DNA of 64,000 nt, taken from NCBI RefSeq assembly GCF_031581065.1, contig NZ_JAVLBN010000001.1, positions 1 through 64,000 on the forward strand, in the 5' to 3' direction. The notes under the pieces are model-generated. The model saw nothing but the letters and a program-made list of their open reading frames with translations. It was not told where the DNA came from and searched no databases. The translations under genes and the position numbers were made by a program. Each line of letters begins with the position of its first letter. Positions within the stretch are counted from its first letter, which is position 1. Origin of the DNA: Salibacter sp031581065. GTDB lineage: Bacteria > Bacteroidota > Bacteroidia > Flavobacteriales_G > Salibacteraceae. Below are positions 1 to 8,550 of the stretch, piece by piece.

Positions 1-2
1 AC

Positions 3-215
3 AATGGTGTGGGAATAGATAAAGCTCATCAAAAACAAATCTTTGATAAATTTTATCGCGTTCCGCAAGGCAACCTTCACGATGTCAAAGGGTTTGGCAT
101 AGGGTTAAACTATGTTAAAGTGATGGTAGAAAAACACTCCGGTAAATTATCTTTGAAAAGTGAACCCGGTAAAGGAAGTACGTTTACCATTAAAATTCCG
201 TGTTTAAAATCATGA
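3..215 (+). CDS. Sensor histidine kinase, C-terminal fragment (5' end outside window)
   Basis: The frame is open from the window edge and ends at TGA 213-215, so only the last ~70 residues are seen. They are the end of a HATPase_c domain. An N-box-like NGVGID is followed by a lid region (QIFDKFYRV), the G1 box GFGIGLNYVK and the G2 box GKGSTF. These bind ATP in kinases that phosphorylate response regulators. The response regulator gene starts 65 bp downstream on the same strand, so the two probably form one two-component operon, most likely RprX/RprY-like. The stimulus cannot be judged because the sensor part is missing. Confidence 0.9.
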   Translation, partial: NGVGIDKAHQKQIFDKFYRVPQGNLHDVKGFGIGLNYVKVMVEKHSGKLSLKSEPGKGSTFTIKIPCLKS

Positions 216-280
216 AGAAGTTAATATAACTCCCTTAATTACACGGATCCATCTGACCATTGAAAAAATAAACTAAACTG

Positions 281-976
281 ATGAAAAAAGCGCATTTATT
301 ATTAGTTGAAGACGATGAAAACCTGGGGTTTGTCACAAAAGACAATCTCGAGGAAAAAGGCTATACCGTAGAATGGGCAAAAGACGGGCAAGAAGGCTAC
401 GAACGCTTTTATGCCGATAAATACGACCTGTGCATCTTTGATGTGATGTTGCCCAAAAAGGATGGTTTCACACTGGCACGCGAGATAAAGGACACCAATC
501 CTGAAATGCCTTTTTTCTTTCTCACAGCCAAAACGTTACAAGACGATAAAATCGAAGGACTTACCATAGGCGCTGATGATTACATCACAAAACCATTTGA
601 CATGGAGGAGCTGGTGCTGCGAATCGACAACATGCTCACTCGGCTTCACGGATCTGACCACGATACTGATAAAAAGATATTTCACCTGGGCAGCGTAGAG
701 TTTGACACTCAGAACCACACGCTCACAAGAGATGAAGAAACCGAAACGCTCACGAAGAAAGAAAGTGAGTTGCTGCGCTTGCTGTGTATCAATCAGAACC
801 GGGTTTTGGAACGCAATACGGCTCTCCGCATTATTTGGGGTGATGACGATTACTTCCTGGGTCGCAGTATGGATGTGTTCATAACCAAGTTGCGCAAACG
901 CTTAAAAGGCGAAGAGTCAATCACTATCGAAAACGTTCACGGCATTGGGTTTAAGCTAGTTGTTCCCGAGAATTAA
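281..976 (+). CDS. OmpR/PhoB-family response regulator, RprY-like
   Basis: This 231-residue protein has a receiver domain (residues 4-120) and a winged-helix DNA-binding domain (about 135-228). The receiver shows the acidic pair D11/D12, the phospho-acceptor D54 in CIFDVMLPKKDG, T82 in FFLTAKT and K104 in YITKPF. The FLTAKT and ADDYITKPF blocks resemble Bacteroidota RprY, which I recall from Bacteroides. It lies downstream of the histidine kinase end and should be its partner. The interdomain linker (HGSD) is encoded by one copy of the interspersed GGTCAGADCC motif at 650-659. The regulon is unknown. Confidence 0.92.
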   Translation: MKKAHLLLVEDDENLGFVTKDNLEEKGYTVEWAKDGQEGYERFYADKYDLCIFDVMLPKKDGFTLAREIKDTNPEMPFFFLTAKTLQDDKIEGLTIGADDYITKPFDMEELVLRIDNMLTRLHGSDHDTDKKIFHLGSVEFDTQNHTLTRDEETETLTKKESELLRLLCINQNRVLERNTALRIIWGDDDYFLGRSMDVFITKLRKRLKGEESITIENVHGIGFKLVVPEN

Positions 977-1040
977 AAAACTGACAATAGTTGTTTTTTG
1001 GCTTTCGCTAAATCGAGATCTTTGCACAAAATAATACGAT

Positions 1041-2245
1041 ATGGCGAAAGATTTTGATCCGGCAACGGAACTTCAAAACATTCAGAATTTTGGTGAATTT
1101 GGTGGTGTTAACCCATCGATCACTGATAGTTCTACTTATACTTTCCTCGAAGCAGATCGCATGGAGGAAGTGTTTGAACACGAAATTGAAGGCTGCTACC
1201 TCTATTCGAGACACTGGAACCCCACAAACCGCTACCTCGCTGATGCGCTGGCAAAGATGGAAGGAACTGAAGCCGCCCAGGTGATGGGAAGCGGAATGGG
1301 CGCAATCACCTCTACCCTTTTGCAATTGTGTGATGCAGGTGACGAGATTATCGCCAGCAGAACGATTTACGGAGGAACTTACGCATTTCTCAAAAACTAT
1401 CTTCCAAAATTCAATATCAGCGTAAAGTTTGTCGATGTAACCGATCTCAAAAAAGTTGAAGAAGCCTTGACAGACAAGACGAAGATCATCTACTGCGAGG
1501 CCTTAAGTAATCCATTGCTCGAAGTAGCAGATATTCCGGCTCTTTCTAAAATCTCAAAAAAAGCGGGGACAACTTTCATCGTAGATAACACTTTTACTCC
1601 GATGATCATATCTCCGGCCAAGCTGGGAGCTGATATTGTTGTTCACTCACTCACAAAATTCATCAACGGTACAAGTGATGCTGTAGCAGGAGCTGTTTGT
1701 GCATCAAAAGAGTTCATCGACAGCATTATGGACGTCAACAGCGGATCGGCAATGTTGCTGGGACCAACACTCGACAGCTTGCGTTCTGCCAGCATTCTGA
1801 AAAACATTCGCAGCTTGCACCTCCGCATGATGCAACACAGCCGCAACGCCATGTATCTCGCAAAAGGTTTCCAGGAACTGGGTCTGAAAGTGCGCTACCC
1901 CGGACTTGAAGATCATCCGCAACACGAGTTGCTCAAGCAACAGTATAATGAAGTTTACGGATTTGGTGGTATGCTCTTCATCGATGCCGGTTCAAAAGAA
2001 AAAGCCTACAGCTGATGGAATACATGCAAAACCAGAATGTTGGCTACCTCGCAGTAAGCCTCGGTTTTTACAAAACACTGTTCAGCGCTCCGGGAAGTTC
2101 CACTTCATCTGAATTATCTGAAGATGAACAAAAAGAAATGGGTTTGAGTGACGGTATTGTTAGGATGTCTGTCGGATTAGACATGGACATCGAAAGTACT
2201 TTCGATAAAATGACGATCGCACTGAAGGAAGCCAAGTTAATTTAA
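1041..2245 (+). pseudogene. Cystathionine gamma-synthase / methionine gamma-lyase family PLP enzyme, frameshifted
   Basis: Two abutting frames together make one 400-residue Cys/Met-metabolism PLP enzyme. The first (1041-2015) carries the fold-type I core: SRHWNPTN near residue 57 (phosphate contact from the partner subunit), Y110, D182 and the PLP lysine K206 in VHSLTKFINGTSDA. The second (2015-2245) carries the C-terminal domain (VGYLAVSLGFYKTLFSAPGS). The break is at about 2010-2015, where the reading ...KEKAYS-stop shifts into LMEYMQNQNVG. One missing base there would restore an ordinary protein. Such enzymes act in trans-sulfuration or degrade methionine. I cannot tell whether this is a real inactivating mutation or a sequencing error. 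A terminator follows directly. Confidence 0.82.
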
Positions 2246-2268
2246 AAAATCATTAATGGTCAGAACCG

Positions 2269-2300
2269 AAAGCCGCCTTGTGGAAGCAGGGCGGTTTTTT
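2269..2300 (+). terminator. Rho-independent terminator after the PLP-enzyme gene
   Basis: The stem 2269-2277 pairs with 2290-2298 (AAAGCCGCC with GGCGGTTTT, one G-T pair) and runs into a T tract. A copy of the interspersed motif (2258-2267) sits immediately upstream. Confidence 0.85.
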
Positions 2301-2631
2301 AGTTTTCAAACTTAATATCAAACAACTCTATGAGATTTGAGTCGAGCTCCTTCAATTGATCAGTATTTATACTGCCAAGTTTGCCAATAATAAGGTTAAG
2401 ATCAATAGAAGCTATTTTTCGGGTTCTTACTAATGACTCCTTTTTCAATCCATTTTCAGAAACAGGACTTAATACCAAATCTATATTTTCTCTCCAGTAA
2501 AGTCTTGTAGAAATAAAGCAAACAGTGACATCAAGTTTACTACAAGCTAGTATCAAAGCAGGTCTTTTTTTACTACCGCTTAAGTTTGTAAAAGGAAAGG
2601 GAACAAGAACTATATCTCCTTTTTCCATCAA
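2299..2631 (-). CDS. Type II toxin, PemK/MazF-like endoribonuclease
   Basis: This is a 110-residue protein. It opens with GDIVLVPFPFTNLSGSKKRPALIL, in which GDIVLVPFPF and KRPALIL are the hallmark strands of PemK/MazF mRNA-cleaving toxins. The usual length is 100-120 residues. Its start overlaps the stop of the upstream small gene by 4 bp (2628-2631), as expected for a translationally coupled antitoxin-toxin pair. The 3' end meets the terminator of the convergent PLP gene. The pair looks more AT-rich than its neighbours, which would fit horizontal arrival. The RNA target is not predictable. Confidence 0.85.
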   Translation of the reverse strand: MMEKGDIVLVPFPFTNLSGSKKRPALILACSKLDVTVCFISTRLYWRENIDLVLSPVSENGLKKESLVRTRKIASIDLNLIIGKLGSINTDQLKELDSNLIELFDIKFEN

Positions 2632-2852
2632 TACTTTTCTTTGAGATCATCTTCATCATAAAGATCTTCCTCATCATTCAAAAAGTAGAAACTATCAGAT
2701 TCACTAACCATTTTTTCTATTCCCTTTTGAATAACCTCTTCATCATTCTTCTTGAGAATGAACTCAGCAAAATCAGAAACTTCCTTGATTCTACTTTCAG
2801 GTAGCTTCTTCAATGTTTTTAAAGTCTGCTTAATGAGTAACTCTTTAGTCAT
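2628..2852 (-). CDS. Putative antitoxin partner of the MazF-like toxin
   Basis: This 74-residue, strongly acidic protein has an N-terminal helical part (LLIKQTLKTLKKLPESRIKE...FAEFILKK) like DUF2281-type antitoxins. Its C-terminus is very acidic (NDEEDLYDEDDLKEKY) and could wrap the basic toxin. It is the first gene of a two-gene operon and overlaps the toxin by 4 bp. I assign it by position, size and composition. I do not recognise a clear DNA-binding motif. Autoregulation of the operon would be usual but is inferred. Confidence 0.72.
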   Translation of the reverse strand: MTKELLIKQTLKTLKKLPESRIKEVSDFAEFILKKNDEEVIQKGIEKMVSESDSFYFLNDEEDLYDEDDLKEKY

Positions 2853-2968
2853 TACGATAAAATATCAGTGATTTATACTATCGCCACTTTTTCGAAAATA
2901 CATCAATTTAACTCAAATTACAATTAATAAAATTAAACGATTCTCATTTGTTACTCAATTTTAAAAGA

Positions 2969-3000
2969 CAAAAAAAGCTGTCCCAGTTATAAGACAGCTT
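2969..3000 (-). terminator. Rho-independent terminator of sucD
   Basis: On the minus strand, AAGCTGTC (3000-2993) pairs with GACAGCTT (2982-2975) around a 10-nt loop and runs into seven or more T. It lies 28 bp past the sucD stop. Confidence 0.88.
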
Positions 3001-3027
3001 CCAAAATATAATGATAATGTCTAAAGC

Positions 3028-3897
3028 TTACTTAAGCGCTTCAGCCATTGTTTTTCCAATTTCTGCCGGAGAATCAACAACGTGAATTCCACATTCTTTC
3101 AAGATGCGTTTTTTCGCTTGTGCAGATTCTTCTTCACCTGAAACAATTGCACCGGCATGCCCCATTGTTCTACCTTTAGGAGCTGTTTCACCAGCGATGA
3201 ACCCAACCACAGGCTTTGTGCCGTTTTCTTTTACCCAGCGAGCGGCTTCAACTTCTAATTGACCACCAATCTCACCGATCATGATAATTCCTTTTGTTTC
3301 ATCATCAGCCATTAGAAGCTTGATTGCTTCAAGCGTTGTAGTACCGATAATCGGGTCACCACCAATACCGATAGCTGTTGTTTGTCCCAAACCGGCTTTT
3401 GTCGTTTGATCAACAGCTTCGTAAGTAAGCGTACCTGATTTAGAAACGATTCCAACAGTACCTTTCTTAAAGATGAAACCAGGCATGATACCAACTTTTG
3501 CCTCTTCAGCTGTGATGATACCCGGACAGTTAGGTCCGATTAGTGTACAACCTTTATCGCTGATATATTCTTTTACTTTCACCATGTCGTTCACCGGAAT
3601 ACCTTCAGTAATCGTCACAATTACCTTGATACCTCCTTCAGCTGCTTCCATGATCGCATCAGCGGCAAATGCCGGTGGAACAAAAATGATTGAAACGTCT
3701 GCTCCGGTCTCCTTAACTGCATCAGATACAGTATTGAAAACTGGCTTATCGAGGTGCTTTTGACCACCCTTACCCGGTGTTACACCACCTACTACATTCG
3801 TTCCGTATTCGATCATTTGTTCAGCGTGAAAAGTACCTTCACTCCCAGTGAAACCCTGAACTATAACTTTTGAATCTTTATTGACTAAAACGCTCAT
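3028..3897 (-). CDS. sucD: Succinyl-CoA synthetase (ADP-forming) subunit alpha
   Basis: The 289-residue product matches SucD in length and order. It has an N-terminal CoA-binding Rossmann domain (VIVQGFTGSEGTFHAEQM, then GGVTPGKGGQKHLDKPVF), GPNCPGIITAEEAKVGIMPG, and a ligase domain with the phospho-histidine H247 in GRTMGHAGAIV. It performs the substrate-level phosphorylation step of the TCA cycle with the beta subunit SucC. No sucC is adjacent, and separated sucC/sucD is common in Bacteroidota. A canonical promoter precedes it at 3941-3970 with a 43-nt leader. A terminator follows, so it is probably a single-gene transcript. Confidence 0.97.
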   Translation of the reverse strand: MSVLVNKDSKVIVQGFTGSEGTFHAEQMIEYGTNVVGGVTPGKGGQKHLDKPVFNTVSDAVKETGADVSIIFVPPAFAADAIMEAAEGGIKVIVTITEGIPVNDMVKVKEYISDKGCTLIGPNCPGIITAEEAKVGIMPGFIFKKGTVGIVSKSGTLTYEAVDQTTKAGLGQTTAIGIGGDPIIGTTTLEAIKLLMADDETKGIIMIGEIGGQLEVEAARWVKENGTKPVVGFIAGETAPKGRTMGHAGAIVSGEEESAQAKKRILKECGIHVVDSPAEIGKTMAEALK

Positions 3898-3940
3898 TCT
3901 TTGATAGATTGTTTGAATTTTAAAAGCTAAAATGGACGGT

Positions 3941-3970
3941 CAAAAATAGGCTTTTCAATGGCTACTGCAA
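3941..3970 (-). promoter_or_regulatory. Bacteroidota-type promoter of sucD (TTG-N19-TATTTTTG)
   Basis: On the minus strand TTG (3970-3968), exactly 19 nt, then TATTTTTG (3948-3941) matches the -33/-7 consensus for the major Bacteroidota sigma factor. Confidence 0.85.
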
Positions 3971-4022
3971 ACAAATTTGAGCGTTTCCCTCGGTTAAATT
4001 TTCAGTTTTCGGTCAGAGCCGG

Positions 4023-4331
4023 TTAAAATCCCAATTTGCGTGCGATGTAGCGCAACACACCTTCTCCCCGCCTGTCGTCAGCTTCCTGAGAGTCGTCACG
4101 CAAGAGGTGAAGCTGGCTCTGACTGCGAGCTTTGAGCACTTCTTTCACCTGTTCTTCAAATGATTGTGGAACTTTCACGATCACTCCGCCAACGGCATTT
4201 GACAAAAACGGGTGAACGCTCAATGTGTACTCGTTTTCAACATGATAAGGAATCTCCTCACTATCGAGCAATCCGCACAAACCATACGATTCGTGGACGT
4301 AGTGAAAACGAGCAACTTCGAGCATCTTCAT
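4023..4331 (-). CDS. DUF2007-domain protein, putative signal-transducing protein
   Basis: Reading from ATG 4331 gives 102 residues. The frame extends to 4385, but MKMLEVARF is where DUF2007 homologues begin. The domain covers about residues 1-60: LEVARF, LLDSEEIPYHVENEYT, then VGGVIVKVPQSFEEQ. DUF2007 is a small ferredoxin-like fold often found singly in Bacteroidota. Its function is unknown and the name signal-transducing is only by tradition. The C-terminal ~35 residues are charged and unrelated to the domain. A copy of the interspersed motif (4011-4020) lies 2 bp beyond the stop. It diverges from the acyltransferase gene. Confidence 0.72.
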   Translation of the reverse strand: MKMLEVARFHYVHESYGLCGLLDSEEIPYHVENEYTLSVHPFLSNAVGGVIVKVPQSFEEQVKEVLKARSQSQLHLLRDDSQEADDRRGEGVLRYIARKLGF

Positions 4332-4405
4332 AATAATTGTGCCTTTAGGTGAATGGAAAATACTAAAATTGTTGGAATTTCGCATTCTTCGATAATTAAA
4401 ACAAT

Positions 4406-5137
4406 TTGTTCTGGGTGAAGTTTTTGAAAAAAATATTCAACGGCTTTCAGATCTTCTTAATAGCCATTTACACGGTAATCAGTGCAACGCTGGGAGTTGT
4501 GTTTTTGCTTTTCGGGAAAGAGAAAGCAGTAAAATGGGCCTCGTTTATTTGGTCTAACCTTATTTTTAAAACACTGGGCATAAAACTCGTGATTCGCGAT
4601 CCGCACCCCAAATCTTTTTACTGGGAAACGACTCGTATTTATGTCTCCAATCACGAATCGAACCTCGATATTCCGGCACTTTTTCTAAGCACTCCAAGAG
4701 CACTCTTTTTCCTCGCCAAGCGCGAACTGAAAAATGTCCCGTTCATGGGCTGGTACATGCAGTTAGTGGGAATGATCTTCATCAATCGGGGCGATCGAAA
4801 TCAGGCTCAGCAAAGTTTAAAACGAGCCGGGGACGAAATCAAAAAAGGAAAAAATATTTTGTCGTTTCCCGAAGGTACTCGCACGCGAACCGGAGAAATG
4901 GGCGTTTTCAAACGCGGCACTTTCAGACTCGCACTCCAAAATAAAATTCCGATTATTCCCATCGCGATAAAAGGAGCTCGTGAATGCATTCCGGCTAAGA
5001 AATTTGAAATCAACCCGGGAACGATCTACGTCAACATTGGGGAACCAGTTTACCCTAACGACTGGGAAGTAAGTGAGGTTGATAAATTTGCTTTTCACGT
5101 TCGCGAAGAAGTGAAAAAGTTACGTGCTGAGTTGTAA
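4406..5137 (+). CDS. plsC: 1-acyl-sn-glycerol-3-phosphate acyltransferase
   Basis: The 243-residue protein has an N-terminal membrane helix (about 12-37). The acyltransferase blocks follow: NHESNLDIP (catalytic HX4D), FINRGDRNQAQQSL, FPEGTRTRTGEMGVFKRG and IPIIPIAIKGA. It makes phosphatidic acid from lysophosphatidic acid at the inner membrane. The start is uncertain: TTG 4406 gives the full frame, while GTG 4415 (VKFLKKIFNGF) is equally plausible and no clear ribosome site decides. It stands alone, followed by a repeat-filled gap. Another PlsC-fold substrate (for example an ornithine-lipid acyltransferase) cannot be excluded. Confidence 0.9.
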   Translation: MFWVKFLKKIFNGFQIFLIAIYTVISATLGVVFLLFGKEKAVKWASFIWSNLIFKTLGIKLVIRDPHPKSFYWETTRIYVSNHESNLDIPALFLSTPRALFFLAKRELKNVPFMGWYMQLVGMIFINRGDRNQAQQSLKRAGDEIKKGKNILSFPEGTRTRTGEMGVFKRGTFRLALQNKIPIIPIAIKGARECIPAKKFEINPGTIYVNIGEPVYPNDWEVSEVDKFAFHVREEVKKLRAEL

Positions 5138-5566
5138 GGGTTGAGGTCGAGTCCCGAAGCAAGTTCGGGATCTAAGTTCATCTAAGTCTTGACTTGCGTC
5201 AAGGACTAAGATTCAATAAGAGTCAAGGCCGAGGTCGAAAATGTTCAAATGTTGATCAGGGTGTATTTAATTTTTAAGTTTTTAAGGGTCCCGTTCCTTG
5301 CGTCACGAGGATCTAAGAGCTTCTAAATTCTGACTATTGGTCAGAATAAGAATCTCTAAGATTGGGAGGTTTGGAGTTGGGAGGTTTTGTGAGTGATGAA
5401 TGCTGAGTGATGAGTTTTGAGTGTTGAATTTGGCTTAATAGTTTAACGTTTAAAAGTGGGTCACGGAGGTCGCAAAGCAAACACAAAGCTCGCAATGTCT
5501 AAAATACATTGTGCCCTCGTGCCTTAGTGGCTATATAAAAACAGATTAAAGTTAAAACTAACAACC
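5138..5566. repeat. Intergenic region filled with decayed dispersed repeats
   Basis: No gene is seen. Small inverted repeats recur: TCCCGAA/TTCGGGA (5151-5171), CTTGAC/GTCAAG (5187-5204) and ATTCTGAC/GTCAGAAT (5327-5347), several next to ATCTAAG. The block 5282-5314 (GTCCCGTTCCTTGCGTCACG) recurs inverted at 20152-20185. GTTGGGAGGTTT (about 5376) recurs near 15690. A GAGTGATGA-type microsatellite (5391-5425) recurs inverted near 16460. GTTTAACGTTTAAA (5440) recurs near 15770. The block GGTCGCAAAGC..CACAAAGCTCGC with GTGCC..GTGCCTTAGTGG (5460-5531) recurs near 16370. Together this looks like shared, eroding repeat families rather than one element. Confidence 0.7.
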
Positions 5567-6349
5567 TTATTCACTCTTCACAAAAGTTTTGGTCCACTTT
5601 GTTCCTTTAGGATGAAAGATGAAAACACCACCCGGTAAATCTGAAACATCGACTCTTCCAGAGTTGAGCACAACAGCTTTAACGAGTTTCCCACTCATCG
5701 TGTAAATGTTAGCTCGCTTCACCTGATTCGAATACGTTCCATTTACTTTGATATAGTCCTGAACCGGATTAGGGAAAATCTCGAAATCCTCTGAAGTAAA
5801 TTCTGCTAAGCCCGTAGCAGTTGACGGTTGCAATTCAAAAGAATCGTAATAAACTTCATCGGCATTGTTTGCTGTTCCGTTTCCATCAGCAGCGTTAGTA
5901 GAAGCGTAAAACGTTATTGTTCCCACATCCTGGCCGGGTGCTGTCCAATCGAACTCCCACTGTCCTGATGAAGAAGGTGAGCTGTGCTCGATATAGCTTT
6001 TACCTCCAATCGGTTGGAGCTTAGAGCCTGTACCGGAAGAAAAACTACCGGCCTGAGCGTTACTGCCATCTAAACCAATGAGCTGAAAGCCGTTTGTTGA
6101 AGTTGGATTATCAATGCTCAAAGTTAAAGTATACGTTTCTCCGGCTTCGTAACCGTTGCCGGGTAAACCATCAAGAGTAACACCTGAGTTATTAGCTAGT
6201 CCACTGTGACAATTACTGCAGTTTCCCGAACTTCCAGGAGCACCTGTATAATCTTGTGTTGGCCCAGATGAATTGGACATTATTGTAACAGCAGATAAAA
6301 TGCTCACGAAATAAATACCAACGAATAGAAATAGTATTCTATAATTCAT
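5567..6349 (-). CDS. T9SS type A sorting domain protein with choice-anchor V-like domain and one CxxCH
   Basis: This 260-residue exported protein has an N-terminal hydrophobic signal (about 1-24). A CSNCH motif (near residue 44, in SGNCSNCHSG) is of the type that attaches heme c. A Reelin/choice-anchor-V-like beta domain follows (about 50-175). The last ~75 residues are a T9SS sorting domain beginning FEIFPNPVQDYIKVNG and ending MSGKLVK...KTFVKSE. It should cross the outer membrane by T9SS and be released or anchored at the surface. Heme binding is an inference from the single motif. A surface redox or adhesive role is possible. It stands alone on this strand. Confidence 0.82.
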   Translation of the reverse strand: MNYRILFLFVGIYFVSILSAVTIMSNSSGPTQDYTGAPGSSGNCSNCHSGLANNSGVTLDGLPGNGYEAGETYTLTLSIDNPTSTNGFQLIGLDGSNAQAGSFSSGTGSKLQPIGGKSYIEHSSPSSSGQWEFDWTAPGQDVGTITFYASTNAADGNGTANNADEVYYDSFELQPSTATGLAEFTSEDFEIFPNPVQDYIKVNGTYSNQVKRANIYTMSGKLVKAVVLNSGRVDVSDLPGGVFIFHPKGTKWTKTFVKSE

Positions 6350-6405
6350 AGTGTTCTTCTTTGTATTAAAGTTCGGCTAATTTAGGGAATAAAGAAAATA
6401 CGATG

Positions 6406-7857
6406 CTAATTTTTCTTCACACTTTTAATCAACATCAATCCGATAAATGTTAATAAACCATTGATAATGACAACCTCAAAACCAACTTCATAACCATCAA
6501 ACCAGTTTTTAGCATTAGCTTTTATCACATAGCTCAAGATTGGTGCTGCGATCAATACAGGCCACACCCAGCGATCTTTAATGCGCCATTTTGAGAACAA
6601 TCCAAAAGCGTAAAGCCCCAGGAGCGGACCGTAAGTAAAGCCTGCAGCGGTAAAAAGCTCGCTGATCACACTTTCGTTATTGATGGCTCTAAACGCGACA
6701 ATAACAATAACAAGTACAACAGACACACCTATGTGAACCTGCTTGCGAATATTATTTCGCCTGGGTTTAGCGTATTTTTCAATATCCAATATATCTACAC
6801 AAAATGAAGTCGTTAAAGCGGTCAGAGCCGAATCAGCACTGGAGTAAGCCGCGGCTATGAGTCCCAAAATAAAGAACAACGCAACCGCGTAACCGAGGTA
6901 GCCATCCATCGCGATCATCGGGAATAATTCATCAGCCTGTTGAGGAATCGTAATCCCTTTGTCTCCGGCATACATAAAGAGCAATGCTCCGAGTGATAAA
7001 AACAAAAGGTTTACAAAAACCAGTGTAACACTGAACCACAGCATGTTCTTTTTTGCTTCGCCAATGTTTTTACAACTCAGGTTTTTCTGCATCATATCCT
7101 GATCCAGACCAGTCATCACAATGGTAATGAAGGCTCCGGCTAAAAAGTTTTTGAAGAAATTACGGCTGTCGTTGAGTTCAAAGAAGAAAACCTGCGAGTA
7201 GTCACTCTCCACAATCCTGTTGGTCAGATCCCCAAACCCGTCACCAAAATAGCGTGCGATCATCACGATACTCACAATTACCGCCAGCAACATGAAAGTC
7301 GTTTGCAGTGTATCAGTCCAAATAATGGTTTTAATTCCGCCTTTACGCGTGTAGAGCCAAATGAGCAAAATCGTAATAATCACCGGAACTACAAACGGTA
7401 CGTCAAACCCCATTTTCTCAAAAACAGCGTACTGCAGCACAATTGCCACCAGATAGAGACGGAATGAAGCGCCAATTACCCGGGACAACAAGAAGAACGA
7501 AGCTCCGGCTTTGTAAGCGTTCTGACCAAAACGATCACGCAAATACGTGTAAATGGAAGTGAGATTGAGCCGGTAATAGAGCGGCATCAATACCAGCGCC
7601 ACAACCAAATAGCCCGGTAAATAACCGAGTACCATTTGCATGTAAGAAAACTGGCTATCCCCTACCCAGCCGGGAACAGAGATAAAAGTCACGCCCGACA
7701 AACTGGCTCCGATCATGCCAAAAGCCACCACGTACCAGGGCGAACTGCGCTTCCCGATGAAAAACGCATCATTGGAATCCTCTCCCGTGAAGTGAGAAAT
7801 GAGCAACAGAACACCAAAATATCCTGCCAGTAATGCAATGACTACGTACGGTGACAT
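6406..7857 (-). CDS. Sodium:solute symporter (SSS family)
   Basis: The protein has about 13 hydrophobic segments with SSS-family landmarks: FFIGKRSSPWYVVAFGMIGA, SGVTFISVPGWV, and GLIAAAYSSADSALTALTTSF, which holds the sodium-site serines. The frame is open to 7896, but MSPYVVIALLAGYFG at 7857 fits family N-termini. The 7896 start would also lie inside the recR promoter on the other strand. From 7857 it has 483 residues, a normal length. It imports an organic solute with Na+. The substrate cannot be read from sequence, and no catabolic gene adjoins it. Two motif copies lie inside (6820, 7222). Confidence 0.9.
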   Translation of the reverse strand: MSPYVVIALLAGYFGVLLLISHFTGEDSNDAFFIGKRSSPWYVVAFGMIGASLSGVTFISVPGWVGDSQFSYMQMVLGYLPGYLVVALVLMPLYYRLNLTSIYTYLRDRFGQNAYKAGASFFLLSRVIGASFRLYLVAIVLQYAVFEKMGFDVPFVVPVIITILLIWLYTRKGGIKTIIWTDTLQTTFMLLAVIVSIVMIARYFGDGFGDLTNRIVESDYSQVFFFELNDSRNFFKNFLAGAFITIVMTGLDQDMMQKNLSCKNIGEAKKNMLWFSVTLVFVNLLFLSLGALLFMYAGDKGITIPQQADELFPMIAMDGYLGYAVALFFILGLIAAAYSSADSALTALTTSFCVDILDIEKYAKPRRNNIRKQVHIGVSVVLVIVIVAFRAINNESVISELFTAAGFTYGPLLGLYAFGLFSKWRIKDRWVWPVLIAAPILSYVIKANAKNWFDGYEVGFEVVIINGLLTFIGLMLIKSVKKN

Positions 7858-7889
7858 GGCGGCAAAAGAAATGCATTTTAAGGAAACAG

Positions 7890-7919
7890 TTGTCATGTAT
7901 AGAATCAGTTCTATTTTTG
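7890..7919 (+). promoter_or_regulatory. Promoter of recR (TTG-N19-TATTTTTG), nearly leaderless
   Basis: TTG 7890-7892, 19 nt, then TATTTTTG 7912-7919 is a perfect Bacteroidota promoter. The recR ATG begins 5 nt after it, so the transcript probably starts at or next to the start codon. Confidence 0.82.
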
Positions 7920-7923
7920 ACGC

Positions 7924-8547
7924 ATGGAATTACCTTCAAAATATTTGATGGAGGCGGTTGAACAATTCAACACGTTACCCGGCATCGGGAAGAAGACAGC
8001 TCTCAGGCTGGCTGTTCACATGCTGGGGAGAGAAAAGGAAGAAGTAGAGGCTTTCAGCAGGGCGTTTAGTAAATTGAAGGAAAATGTGACTTTTTGCAAG
8101 GAGTGTGGAAATATCAGCGACAGAGAAGTATGCGATATCTGCTCCAGCTCGCGCAGAAACCGATCTGTTATTTGTGTGGTTGAAGATCTCCGCGATGTGC
8201 TGGCAATTGAAAATACTCAGCAATACGATGGACTCTACCACGTACTGGGCGGACACATCTCCCCGATGGACGGAATTGGTCCGGGTGATCTGAACATCGA
8301 GAATTTACTCACGAGAGCACAAAACGGTGAAACCGAAGAAATCGTGCTGGCTTTGAGCACCACGATGGAAGGTGATTCAACCAATTTTTACCTGTACAAG
8401 AAACTGCAGCCTTTTAGCGTTAATGTATCCACAATTGCACGTGGTGTGGCCATAGGTGACGAGCTCGAGTACACTGATGAAGTGACACTGGGCCGCTCTA
8501 TTGTAAACCGAATGCCATACGAATCCTCAATCTCCCGAAAAGAATAG
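7924..8547 (+). CDS. recR: Recombination mediator protein RecR
   Basis: This 207-residue protein has an N-terminal helix-hairpin-helix (LPGIGKKTALRLA), a C4 zinc finger (CKECGNISDREVCDIC), a Toprim domain (ICVVEDLRDVLAIENTQQY through LGGHISPMDGIGPGDL) and the Walker-like end. RecR with RecO loads RecA onto SSB-coated single strands in gap repair. Length and motif order are standard. A glycosyltransferase gene begins 4 bp after the stop, so the two are cotranscribed, with no obvious functional link. Confidence 0.97.
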   Translation: MELPSKYLMEAVEQFNTLPGIGKKTALRLAVHMLGREKEEVEAFSRAFSKLKENVTFCKECGNISDREVCDICSSSRRNRSVICVVEDLRDVLAIENTQQYDGLYHVLGGHISPMDGIGPGDLNIENLLTRAQNGETEEIVLALSTTMEGDSTNFYLYKKLQPFSVNVSTIARGVAIGDELEYTDEVTLGRSIVNRMPYESSISRKE

Positions 8548-8550
8548 CCT

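Noticed and set aside
2005..2020. Programmed frameshift in the PLP-enzyme gene
   Set aside because: No slippery heptamer or following structure was seen, and the family is not known for recoding. A mutation or error is simpler.
5138..5566. Possible CRISPR array or tandem repeat in the repeat-filled gaps
   Set aside because: Repeats are diverged, of unequal length and in both orientations. No regular repeat-spacer pattern or cas gene is present.
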